From Chitinophaga sedimenti (GTDB taxonomy: Bacteria > Bacteroidota > Bacteroidia > Chitinophagales > Chitinophagaceae): a stretch of 64,000 nucleotides of DNA. This document shows positions 19,809-29,772 of the stretch, piece after piece. The translations under genes were made by a program, and so were the position numbers. The notes under the pieces are model-generated. The model had not been told where the DNA came from. It made no database searches and saw only the letters and a program-made list of their open reading frames with translations. The stretch covers positions 6,263,501 through 6,327,500 of the forward strand of contig NZ_JAKUKA010000001.1 of the NCBI RefSeq assembly GCF_023156195.1, in the 5' to 3' direction. Each line of letters begins with the position of its first letter. Within the stretch, counting starts at the first letter, position 1.

Positions 19809-20854
19809 ATGAAAGCATACATACAAGGCGCTGGTTGTATTTCTCCGCAGAACACTGCGGCGGACGAACCGTTCCTGGAAAGTGTGAGGTCGTACGAAGG
19901 CAATCGCCTGTCTGTAGCCGATCCTGACTACAAGCAGTGGATCGATATTAAACTGATCCGCCGGATGAGCCGGGTGATCAAAATGGGGGTAGGCGCTTCA
20001 CAGCGCTGTTTACAGGATGCCGGTATTACCATGCCCGATGCGATCATTACCGGCACTGCGTACGGTTGTTTGGCCGATACGAGCGTGTTCCTTTCCAAAA
20101 TGGTGAGTCAGCAGGAAGAAATGCTGACGCCGACCGCATTCATTCAAAGCACACACAATACCGTAGCGGGACAAATCGCGCTGATGCTCGGTTGCCACGC
20201 TTACAACAATACATTCGTGCACCGCGCCTTTTCATTCGAAAACGCGCTGCTCGACAGTCTGATGATTCTCCGGGAAGGTCAGGCGAAAAATATACTCGCC
20301 GGCGGTCTCGATGAAATTACCGATCACAGTCACGCTATTCTCCAACGTTTCGGTTTGTTCCGTACTAACAGCAATGACAGTACGCAATTGCTGGCTCATA
20401 CCGGCGAAGGCACGATCAATGGGGAAGGAGCAGGGTTTTTATGCTGAGCAGTGAGAAGGGCAATGCTGTTGCGGAATTGCAGGTGCCTGCCACGCTGTAC
20501 AAACCAGCTGATCAAGCCGCCATTGGAACATTTGTTCAAACTTACCTGGGAGATGCAACGCCGGATGTCATTATTACCGGCCGCAGCGGCGACGCTGCAA
20601 ACGATGCCGCATTGAACGCTTTGGAGGATGAACTTTTCGCCGGTAAGCCGGTGGTCGGGTTCAAACACCTGAGCGGCGAATTTCCAACGGCTTCTGCCTT
20701 TGCAATGTGGATGGCGGTGCAGCTGCTGCGTACGCAACAAATACCGGAGGTGGTATTGCTGAAAGGCGCGGCTGCCACATCTTTCAAAAATATATTAATC
20801 GTAAACCAGTACCGGGGCACGCACTACTCGGCAATGCTCGTAAAAGCATGTTAA
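19809..20854 (+). CDS. Chain-length-factor-like KS partner (ApeC-like; one frameshift)
   Basis: About 349 aa. It begins MKAYIQGAGCISPQNTAADE and keeps the KS fold (TGTAYGCLADTSVFL, STHNTVAGQIALMLG). Where KS-C reads STACSSGANA this protein reads HRAFSFENAL, so the catalytic Cys is Phe, and the two His motifs are not conserved. That is the pattern of a chain-length factor. A lost base near 20443 (GEGAGFLC-LSSEKGNA) splits it. It lies 5 nt after KS-C and overlaps the deacetylase gene by 7 nt. Confidence 0.8.
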
Positions 20855-21624
20855 AATACAGCACCATACGCATCCTCTTCGCGGCGGCCTTTTGCGGGTC
20901 GCTGGTATTCCATTTTATGAATGGGCCGGTGGCATGGTGGGTATGGATGATGATGGGCGTTTGCTTTGCAGCAGTACTGGCCTGGGGCGCGACCGACATC
21001 TCCCTCAGCTTTTTTACACCGGTGCACAACCGGGCGGTCACCACGGAGAAACAGGTGGCCATCTCGTTCGATGACGGGCCGGCCCGATCGCACACCCCGG
21101 AAATACTCGATATTTTAAAGGAGCATCAGGTGCCTGGTGCTTTTTTCTGTATAGGGGAGCGTGCCGCGCAGGAGCCGGGTTTACTGCAACGGATACACGC
21201 GGAAGGACATGTAATTGGCAACCACAGCTATTCACACGCCTTCTGGTTCGATATGTACGGGGCGGCCAAAATGCTGGAAGAGCTGCGCATGGCCGATGCG
21301 GCTATTGCAGCAGCGATTTCCCATCAACCTAAACTATTCCGGCCACCTTATGGCGTAACGAACCCTAACCTGGCGAAAGCCATCCGCAGCGGCGGTTACA
21401 GCACCATCGGCTGGAGCATCCGTTCATTGGATACCGTGGCTAAAGACACGCAGTTGTTGTTGCAGCGGGTGTTAAAGAATGTTCGCCCCGGCGATATATT
21501 CCTGTTCCACGACACCTGCCGGATTACGGTACAAATATTGCCTGAATTGATCGAAACGCTGCGTCAACGCGGCTTTTCCATTGTGCGGGTAGATAAACTA
21601 TTAAATGTGAAGGCATATGCGTAA
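20848..21624 (+). CDS. Membrane-anchored polysaccharide deacetylase (NodB) family protein
   Basis: 258 aa. Two N-terminal membrane helices (TIRILFAAAFCGSLVFHFM and VWMMMGVCFAAVLAWGA) precede a NodB domain with the metal/base motif SFDDGP, the His pair GNHSYSH, the RPPYG loop and a C-terminal FLFHDT. The family removes acyl groups from N-acetyl sugars on the outside of the inner membrane. Its presence between the KS pair and lolA is typical of flexirubin loci as far as I recall, but no sugar is part of the known pigment, so the substrate is unclear. An ester or amide hydrolysis role is possible. Confidence 0.8.
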   Translation: MLKYSTIRILFAAAFCGSLVFHFMNGPVAWWVWMMMGVCFAAVLAWGATDISLSFFTPVHNRAVTTEKQVAISFDDGPARSHTPEILDILKEHQVPGAFFCIGERAAQEPGLLQRIHAEGHVIGNHSYSHAFWFDMYGAAKMLEELRMADAAIAAAISHQPKLFRPPYGVTNPNLAKAIRSGGYSTIGWSIRSLDTVAKDTQLLLQRVLKNVRPGDIFLFHDTCRITVQILPELIETLRQRGFSIVRVDKLLNVKAYA

Positions 21625-22249
21625 ATGGATATGGATCATTGCCTGCCTGGCCACCACGGCGGTGCGGGCACAGAGTCCCGGTTTTAAACCGGCGGCCAAT
21701 CTCGAACAGTTTAAACAACAGTTCGCGAAAACGGCGCAGCAGACGAAATCGATTAAAAGCGATTTCGTGCAGGAAAAGAACTTGAGCATGCTGAGCGAGA
21801 AAATCACCAGTAAGGGAAAATTCTGGTTCAAGAAAGAAGATAAGGTGAAAATGGAATACCAGACGCCTTCTTACTACCTGGTGATCATCAACGGAAAAGA
21901 TATCAAAACAAAAGACAGCCAGAAGGAAAACCGCATTTCCGCGAAATCGAGCAAGGTGTTTCAGCAGGTAAGCCGTATTACGGCCGATTGTGTGCAGGGT
22001 AATGTGTTGAACAACGCCGACTTCTCCACCAAAGTATTTGAGAACGCACAGTTCTACCAATTGGAGATGACACCGGTAGCCAAAGGCATTAAAGACTATT
22101 TTAAGAAGATCGTGTTGTGGGTAGATAAAAAGGATTACGCGGTAACGAAGCTACAGATGCAGGAACAGAGCGGGGATGATACCGTGATGAGTTTCGTGAA
22201 TAAGGAAACGAACGTAAACATTCCCGATGAGGTATTTGCTGTTAAGTAG
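21617..22249 (+). CDS. LolA-like outer-membrane lipoprotein carrier protein
   Basis: 210 aa with a signal peptide (RKWIWIIACLATTAVRAQ). A LolA-type beta-sheet domain follows: SIKSDFVQEKNLSMLSEKIT, GKFWFKKEDKVKMEYQTP and YYLVIINGKDIKTKD, where short strands alternate. Cluster-encoded LolA homologues are standard in aryl-polyene loci and probably carry the hydrophobic product or its lipid conjugate across the periplasm. It overlaps the deacetylase by 8 nt and the next lipoprotein gene by 23 nt, so all three are co-translated. Confidence 0.85.
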   Translation: MRKWIWIIACLATTAVRAQSPGFKPAANLEQFKQQFAKTAQQTKSIKSDFVQEKNLSMLSEKITSKGKFWFKKEDKVKMEYQTPSYYLVIINGKDIKTKDSQKENRISAKSSKVFQQVSRITADCVQGNVLNNADFSTKVFENAQFYQLEMTPVAKGIKDYFKKIVLWVDKKDYAVTKLQMQEQSGDDTVMSFVNKETNVNIPDEVFAVK

Positions 22250-22840
22250 TCTGTTTTTACTAGGCGCCTGTACCTCCGCGTACAAAGGCCTGCAGCCGAA
22301 AGCCGGCGATGCGGCCTGCGTAGAGCGCTTCCTGCCGCAGTACAGCAACACGGTGATGTACAACACAACCGTGGATGTGGTGGGCAATCACTTTTCGGGC
22401 CTGCTGCTTTTCAAAAAATGGAAGACAGCAGCATGCGCATCGTGTTCACCAACGAAATGGGGTTTAAGTTCTTTGATTTTGAATTTGATAAAGACGGCGG
22501 CTTTACCAAACATTACATGATGGCCAAAATGGATAAAAAGGCCGTGGTAAAGACATTGCGCAAGGACTTTGAAATGCTGCTGCTGCGCTACGACTTTTCG
22601 AAGGCCACTGTGCTGGAAAAAGATGCGCTGCAGTACGTTAAAGTAAAACTGGATAAAGGGGACGTATACTATATTACATCCCCCGATTGCCGGGAGCTCG
22701 TGAAAATACAAAACGGTTCTAAACGCAAGCCGGTCGTAGATATCTGGATGAAGGACTATAAAGCAGGTATTCCCGATTCTCTTTACATTGAACACAAGAA
22801 ATTCACATTTAATATTTCATCACAACGCGTGAAAAAATAA
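22227..22840 (+). CDS. Outer-membrane lipoprotein of the pigment cluster (DUF3261-like; one frameshift)
   Basis: About 204 aa with a type II signal peptide (MRYLLLSSLFLLGACTSAYKG, lipobox LGAC). A lost A in the run near 22415-22420 shifts the frame between GLLLFKK and MEDSSMRIVFTNEMGFKFF. The mature domain is beta-rich (YDFSKATVLEKDALQYVKVKL, YYITSPDCRELVKIQNG). LolB-like or DUF3261 lipoproteins occupy this slot in aryl-polyene clusters and may receive cargo from the LolA-like carrier. The domain name is a recollection, not a proven match. Confidence 0.7.
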
Positions 22841-23211
22841 TGTTAGCAGGAAAATTTTACACCGTCACACAGCAGGAAAACACCGGCGAAGTAGTAAATG
22901 CGACGATCGCATTTAACGCCGGCCACCCGATTTTTGAAGGCCACTTTCCCGGTCAGCCCGTTGTCCCTGGTGTTTGCATGATGCAAACGATCCAGGAAAT
23001 TCTGGGCGATAACCTGCAAAAGGAAGTCATGGTGCGCAAAGCGTCCAACATGAAATTCCTGAACATGATCGATCCGAACGTGCAGCCGCAGGTAGATGTG
23101 GAAATCAAGTATGCCGCACTGGAAACAGCTGAATTAAAAGTAACCGCGCAGATTAAAAGCGCCGAACTGGTGTTCCTGAAGTTCCGGGGACTTTTTACCG
23201 TTAAACAGTAA
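22840..23211 (+). CDS. 3-hydroxyacyl-ACP dehydratase, FabZ-like (DH-2)
   Basis: 123-aa HotDog protein with the FabZ/FabA hallmark GHPIFEGHFPGQPVVPGVCMM, holding the catalytic His in the GHFPG loop, followed by QTIQEIL. It is the second dehydratase of the cluster; proteobacterial aryl-polyene systems also use two that act together. Its start overlaps the lipoprotein stop by one base and its own stop overlaps the glycosyltransferase start by one base. Confidence 0.85.
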   Translation: MLAGKFYTVTQQENTGEVVNATIAFNAGHPIFEGHFPGQPVVPGVCMMQTIQEILGDNLQKEVMVRKASNMKFLNMIDPNVQPQVDVEIKYAALETAELKVTAQIKSAELVFLKFRGLFTVKQ

Positions 23212-24412
23212 TGCAGACGCCCGCTCCATACGATGCCCGCTTCGAGGCGCACAAGGCTTGTGTGCTGATTCCCACGTACAATAACGCCGGCACCCTTGGC
23301 GATGTGATCCGTTCTGTGCTTGCCCTCACGCGCCACCTCATCGTGGTAAGCGATGGCGCTACCGATGCTACGGCCAGAGTGCTGGAAGATTTCCCGGAAC
23401 TGCAGGTAGTGGCCTACACGCCGAACGGCGGTAAGGGACATGCGCTGCGCCAGGGCTTTCGTTATGCATTGTCGCAGGGCTACGAGCATGCCATTACGAT
23501 GGATAGCGACGGGCAGCACTTTGCCAGCGACCTGCCTGTCTTCCGGATAAACTGGACGAAGGTCAGGACGCATTAGTCATTGGTGCCCGCAACCTGCAAC
23601 AGGAGAACATGCCGGGTAAAAACACCTTTGCCAACAAGTTTTCGAACTTCTGGTTTTACGTGGAAACCGGCATCAGGGCGCCGGATACGCAGAGCGGTTT
23701 TCGCCTGTACCCGATTCACCGCATGGGCCGCATCCGTTCCATCTGCAACAAATATGAATTTGAAGTAGAGGTGATCGTGCGTTCGGCGTGGAAGGGCATT
23801 AAAATAGACTGGGCGCCAATCAAAGTATATTATCCGCCGAAGGAGGAAAGAATTTCGCATTTCCGTCCGGGGCCGGACTTCACGCGTATCAGTGTGCTCA
23901 ACACCGTGTTGGTGACGATCGCTTTCCTGTACATCAAGCCGCGCGATTTTATCCGCGCCATGATGAAGGCAGAGGGCAGAAGGGCTTTTATTGAGCAGCA
24001 TATCGTTAACCGTGAGGAGTCGAATATGAAAAAGGCATTGTCGGTGGGATTCGGCGTATTTATGGGCATTGTTCCCATCTGGGGCTTCCAGATGATCGTA
24101 GCCCTCGCACTGGCCGCCTGGCTGCGGTTAAATAAAGGATTGGTGATCATCGCCGCCAATATCAGCATTCCGCCAATGGTGCCGCCGATCATTTTCCTGA
24201 GTTTTTTGATGGGAAAGGTGTGGGTTGGAAGGGATGCCACCGATCTATTTTTCAGCAAAGGGTTGTCGCTGGACAATATCCAGCAAAACCTGGTGCAGTA
24301 TATTTTAGGCGCTGTTACACTCGCTGTGGTGGCGGGTGTAGTGTGCTGGCTGGTAACCTGGCTGCTCCTGAGCATTTTCCGCCGGAACGTGGTAAAGCAG
24401 GCTAATTCGTAA
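23211..24412 (+). CDS. Family 2 glycosyltransferase with DUF2062 C-terminus (one frameshift)
   Basis: About 401 aa. The GT-A domain shows VLIPTYNNAGTLGDVI, the first acidic motif VVSDGATDAT and a DXD in MDSDGQHF. The C-terminal third is a DUF2062 membrane domain (KKALSVGFGVFMGIVPIWGFQ, then ISIPPMVPPIIFLSFLMG). The break at 23543-23546 (TTCCGGAT; expected TTC CTG GAT, VFLDKLDEGQDALVIGARN) is a CCTGG with T lost. It may transfer a sugar or sugar-phosphate to a lipid acceptor in aryl-polyene anchoring; the acceptor is unknown. It is followed after 2 nt by the MMPL fusion. Confidence 0.8.
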
Positions 24413-24414
24413 TT

Positions 24415-27400
24415 ATGGGTAACTTTTTTATAGCGATTTACAACTTCTTCGAAAAGCGTAAAACCCTCCTGTGGCTTTTCACTGCGCTGAGTTTTGCGCT
24501 GGTGGCCTTTTTGCCTCACGCATCCGGCTGGAAGAAGATATTACCCGTATACTTCCCCGTGATCCTAAAATAGATCGTTTACAGCAATTCCTGCAAAGCT
24601 CACGCTTCGCGGACAAGCTGGTGCTTACTTTTTCCCAGGTTGATACCAGCGGGGAAGCGCAACCCGACAGCCTGACCGCCTTCGCCGCCGCATTTACCGA
24701 ACAGGCCGGGGTAAGGCTGCAACCCTACATTAAAACGATGCAGGCGCAAACGGACGATGCAACCATGCTGGAACTGATGGGAACTATCCGCGATCACCTG
24801 CCCATCTTCCCGGAAGAAAAAGATTATGCCCGTATCGATACGCTGATACAACCCGCCACCCTGCAACAAACGCTGTCTTCCAACTATAATACGCTGCTGT
24901 CGCCCGCCGGCATGGTCATGAAACAGATGATCCAAAAGGATCCTGTAGGTATTTCCTGGCTGGGGTGAAAAAACTGCAACAGTTGCAGGTAGACGGGAAT
25001 TTTGAATTGTACGATAACTATGTGGTGACGAAAGACCTTCGTCACTTAATGATATTTATTACACCTTTGAATCCGCCGGGCGCCACCGGTAGAAATGCCG
25101 TTTTCTTAAAAGAACTGGATGCGCAGCTGGACAGTCTCCGGCAACATTTCCCCGGCGTGGAAGCGTCGTACTTCGGCGCTACTGCTGTATCGGTGGGCAA
25201 TGCGCAGCAATTACGGCAGGATACCATATTTACACAAGGTATTACGGTGCTGCTGCTCGTAGTGCTCATCGCCCTGTTCTTCCGGCGCAAACGTGCACCG
25301 TTAGTGGTGATGTTGCCCGTAGCATTCGGCGGACTGTTCTCCCTTGCAATGATATACCTCGTGCAGGGCAGCATTTCCGTGATCGCGCTGGGCGGGGGCT
25401 GCGTGGTGTTGGGCATTGCGGTGAACTATTCGCTGCATGTATTTAACCACTACAGGCATTTGCCGGATATCCGCCTCGTGATCAAAGACCTCGCGATGCC
25501 GATGACCATTGGCGGCTTCACGACAATTGGCGGTTTCCTCTGCCTGCAGTTCGTGAAATCGCCGATGTTGCAGGATACGGGCCTGTTCGCGGCATTCAGC
25601 CTGGTAGGCGCTGCGCTGTTCTCGCTCATCTTTTTACCTCATTTTATTGTGCTGGGCAGACGGTCTGAAACGCCGCCGGCCTCGCACAACATCATTGATA
25701 AACTGGCTGAATACCGCCCGGAACGTAACAAGTACCTGGTGTACGGCATCCTTGCCCTTACGATCGTGTTCTTTTTCACGATGCGTAATGTTGGTTTCGA
25801 AAGCGACATGATGCGGATGAACTTCATGTCCGGTAAGCTGAAAGTGGCGGAGGACAAGCTGAACCGTATTAACCAGTACGCCGCACAAAACATATACCTG
25901 TTATCGGAAGGCAATACACTGGACGAAGCCTTACAACACCGCGAAGCCCCGGAGCCGCAGCTGGCGAAGCTCACCGGCGATGAGGCAATCAGGAAATCTG
26001 CCGGTGTAGCGGGGTTATTGCTCTCCGAAAAGGAACAACGCGCCCGCATTGCCCGCTGGAACGCTTACTGGACGGCGGAAAAGAAACAACAGTTATTGGC
26101 GGCGCTGAAGAGCGAAGCAGCGCAATATAAGTTCAAAGCCGATGCCTTTGCGCCATTCGAAGAGTTGCTCAATAAGCAACACGAAGTATTGCCGCCCGAA
26201 GCATCCGGACTACTGGGCGCTGGTCTCCTGGCCGATTTTGTGACAGCGGAGCAGAACAAAACATCGGTCGTCACGATCTTAAAAGTGGATCCCGCTAAAA
26301 AGAAAGAAGTGTATGCTTTGCTCGACGGCCGCGACCATACCGTTATTTTCGATAAACAATACACCGCTAACCGTCTTGCAGAAGTCATACAGGAGGAGTT
26401 TAATTCCATTGCACGGATGACGGGGCTACTCGTATTCGTAGCCCTGCTGATTTCCTACGGCCGCATCGAACTGGCGCTGATCACCTTTATTCCAATGTTG
26501 CTCAGCTGGGTGTGGATCTTAGGCATCATGGGCATGTTCGACATCAAGTTTAACATCGTAAACATCATCCTTTCTACTTTCATTTTTGGTTTGGGGGATG
26601 ATTACAGCATCTTCACGATGGACGGCCTGCTACAGGAGTACCGTGTTGGTGGCAAGCACCTGCCGTCTTTCAAGTCTTCCATCTTTTTCTCCGCGATTAC
26701 GACCATACTGGGTTTAGGCGTGTTAATATTCGCAAAACATCCTTCGTTGCGCTCCATCGCCTTGATTTCGATCATTGGTATCGGCTGTGTGGTGTTGATT
26801 TCGCAGGTAATGATCCCTTTCCTGTTTAACTGGATGATCACGAACCGTGTGAAGAAAGGCAAGTTTCCCTGGACGCTGCACGGCTGGTTGAAATCGGTGT
26901 TTTCACTGACGTATTTCGCGGTAGGCAGCTGGATACTCACCCTGCTGGGCTGGATTTTTATCAAACTGAACCCGATTAAAAGCGAGCGGATAAAGTATAT
27001 CTATCACGTGCTGCTGTCCAAATATACCTGGTCGGTATTGCACATCATGGGTAACGTGAAGAAGAAGATTATAAATGATGTGGGCGAAACGTACGACAGG
27101 CCTGCGGTCATCATCAGTAATCACCAGTCGTTCCTCGATATCCTGGTATCCACCATGATGTATCCGAAAGTGATTTTGCTCACTAATGACTGGGTGTGGA
27201 AATCACCTGTTTTTGGCGCCGTGGTGCGGATGGCCGATTATTACCCCGTAGCGGACGGCGCGGAGGGAAGCGTGGACAAGGTACGGGCAAAGGTAGCACA
27301 GGGTTATTCGGTGGTGGTGTACCCCGAAGGTACACGTTCGCCGGATGGCAACATGAAACGCTTTCATAAGGGCGCGTTTTATCTTGCCGAGCAACTGGGG

Positions 27401-28270
27401 CTGGATGTATTGCCTATGATCATTCATGGTACCGCTTATACGATGTCAAAAAGCGATTTCTTGCTGAAAGACGGGTATGTGACCATAAAGTACCTGCCGA
27501 GAATTAAGCAGGATGATCCAAGCTGGGGTGAAGGTTATGCGGCGCGAACAAAGTCGATCAGCCGCTATTTCAAAAAGGAATATGAGCAACTGCGCGCCGA
27601 ATGTGAGGTGCCGAAGTTTTACCGCGAGCAGCTGATCTACAATTATATTTACAAAGGGCCGGTGCTGGAATGGTACATGCGCATCAAAACAAAACTGGAA
27701 AATAATTACGAGCTTTTTAACCAGCTGGTACCCAAACGGGGAAAGGTGCTGGATATCGGCTGCGGATACGGTTTCCTGAGTTACATGCTGAACTGGGTAG
27801 AACCGGGTCGCGACGTTACCGGGGTGGATTATGACGAAGACAAGATCGCTACGGCCAGCCATGGTTTCCTGCGGAATGACCATATCAATTTTGTTCATGC
27901 TGACGTTACACAATATGCGTTCGGCCACTATGATACGTTCATCATCAGCGATGTGCTGCACTACCTGCGGCCCGAGGCCCAGGAGCAGCTGATCACCCGC
28001 TGCATCGAACACCTGAACCCGGGTGGCAGTATCATCATCCGCGATGGTGATGCCGAACTGGAAGAACGCCACCAGGGTACAAAATTGACAGAGGTGTTTT
28101 CAACGAAAATCCTCGGCTTTAATAAAACGGGTAATGAACTGTCGTTCCTGAAAGCCAGCACCATTAAAGCGCTGGCCGCCAAACACGGCATTGCCCTGCA
28201 ACAGATCGATCATACGAAATTTACTTCCAATATCATTTTTGTACTGAAACACGAACATGCGCACATTTGA
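24415..28270 (+). CDS. Trifunctional MMPL transporter / PlsC acyltransferase / SAM methyltransferase (two frameshifts)
   Basis: About 1285 aa. Residues 1-830 are an RND/MMPL exporter with two blocks of membrane helices (e.g. GITVLLLVVLIALFF, FGLGDDYSIFTMDGL) and large periplasmic loops. Residues ~870-1060 form a lysophospholipid acyltransferase with the HxxxxD motif SNHQSFLDI and the VYPEGTRS loop. From ~1100 there is a methyltransferase with VLDIGCGYGFLSY and GVDYDEDKIATA. Breaks near 24510 (T run) and 24965 (G run) affect only the N-terminal part. This fused architecture is known in flexirubin clusters. It probably couples acyl transfer of the polyene to its export. It overlaps the next gene by 14 nt. 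Confidence 0.85.
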
Positions 28271-29762
28271 CGTAGTCATCATCGGTAGCGGCCTTGGCGG
28301 CCTGGTTTGCGGAGCCATCCTCAGCAAACACGGCTACCGTGTGTGTATATTAGAAAAGAACCAGCAAACAGGTGGCTGCCTGCAAACTTTCAGCCGTGAT
28401 AAGGTACTGTTCGACAGTGGCGTGCACTATATCGGCAGCCTGGATAAAGGGCAATCGCTGTATAAGATATTCAGCTACCTCGGTATTATGGACAAGCTGA
28501 AAGTCCAGCGCCTGGACGATGCTTTTGACCGCATCATCTTCGACGGCGATCCGGTGGAGTATACGCTGGAACAGGGTTACGATAAATTTATCGCCGGCCT
28601 GGTGTCACAATTTCCGCAGGAAGAAAAGGCGATACTGCAATATTGTGCGGCCATAAAAGATACCTGTGCGTGTTTTCCGCTGTACAACCTGCGCTGCGGC
28701 ACCGCGGAGGAGAAGCAATCTGTATTGGGTATCAACGCAAAGGATTTTATTGATAAGCTTACCGATAACCCGCGACTGCGGCAGGTGTTGGCAGGCAATA
28801 ACCTGTTATACGCCGGTGTACCGGATAAAACGCCTTTTTACGTCCATGCGCTGATTACGAATAGTTATATCGAAAGCTCCCGGCGTTGCGTGAACGGCGG
28901 TTCGCAGCTCGCGAAACAGCTGGGGCGTGTAATAACGGACAATGGCGGGGTGATAGAACGGCATAAGGAAGTCATCAAAATAACCGAAGAAAACCGTGTG
29001 GTGAGCCATGTTACGATTGCAGGCGGGGAGCAGATCGGTGGCAAACATTTCATTTCGAATGTGCACCCGGTGAAAACACTGGAGCTGCTCGATAGCGATA
29101 TGATCCGCGGGGCTTACCGCACAAGGCTCACGGGTTTAGAAAACTCTATTTCCTCGTTGATGCTCAATATTGCATTGAAGCCGGGCAGCTTCCCTTATTA
29201 CAATTACAACCTGTACCTGCACGAGTCATCGGACGTGTGGGCTGCGGTAAATTATACGGAAGATACATGGCCGGGTTCACTGGGCGTGTATTTCCAGCAT
29301 AACACCCATAATGAAGGGTTTTCTGATGGCATTTCCGTGGTGGCTTACATGCGGTACGAAGAGGTCGCGAAATGGGCGGACACTTATAACGTTGTGTCGC
29401 ACGAAACGGCGCGCGGTGCGGATTATGAGGCGTTTAAACAGGCGAAGGCGGAAAAGATTATCAGCATCCTGGAACGGCGGTTCCCGGAACTGCGGTCGGC
29501 CATGCGCTCGTACACCGTGGCGACGCCGCTTACGTTCCGCGACTATATGGGCACGGGCGACGGCTCCATATACGGCATTTTAAAAGATAGTGAAGATCCT
29601 ATGCGGACGCTGGTTTCGCCGCGTACAAGGATCCCGAATTTGTATCTTACCGGGCAAAACCTGAACTTGCACGGTATCCGGGCGTTACCATCAGTTCGGT
29701 GCTCACAAGCGGGGAACTGGTTGGCCTGGAGCAATTACTGGAAGCGATTAACAAGGCATAAA
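28257..29762 (+). CDS. Phytoene-desaturase-like FAD/NAD(P) oxidoreductase (one frameshift)
   Basis: About 502 aa. The dinucleotide-binding motif VVIIGSGLGGLVCGAIL and EKNQQTGGCLQTF at the N-terminus place it in the CrtI/retinol-saturase flavoprotein group; the C-terminal FAD motif is LYLTGQNLNLHG-LGVTISSVLTSG. The break at 29678-29681 (ATCCGGGC; expected ATC CTG GGC) is a CCTGG with T lost. It may oxidise or isomerise the polyene, or aromatise the cyclohexanedione precursor of the resorcinol half. Which of these it does cannot be read from the sequence. Confidence 0.8.
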
Positions 29763-29772
29763 ATTGGAAAAG

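Noticed and set aside
10110..20854. Interpretation of the broken KS, methyltransferase and flavoprotein genes as pseudogenes of a dying pigment cluster
   Set aside because: The breaks are single-base, mostly in homopolymers or CCWGG, occur at the same rate in essential genes, and leave all catalytic motifs intact.
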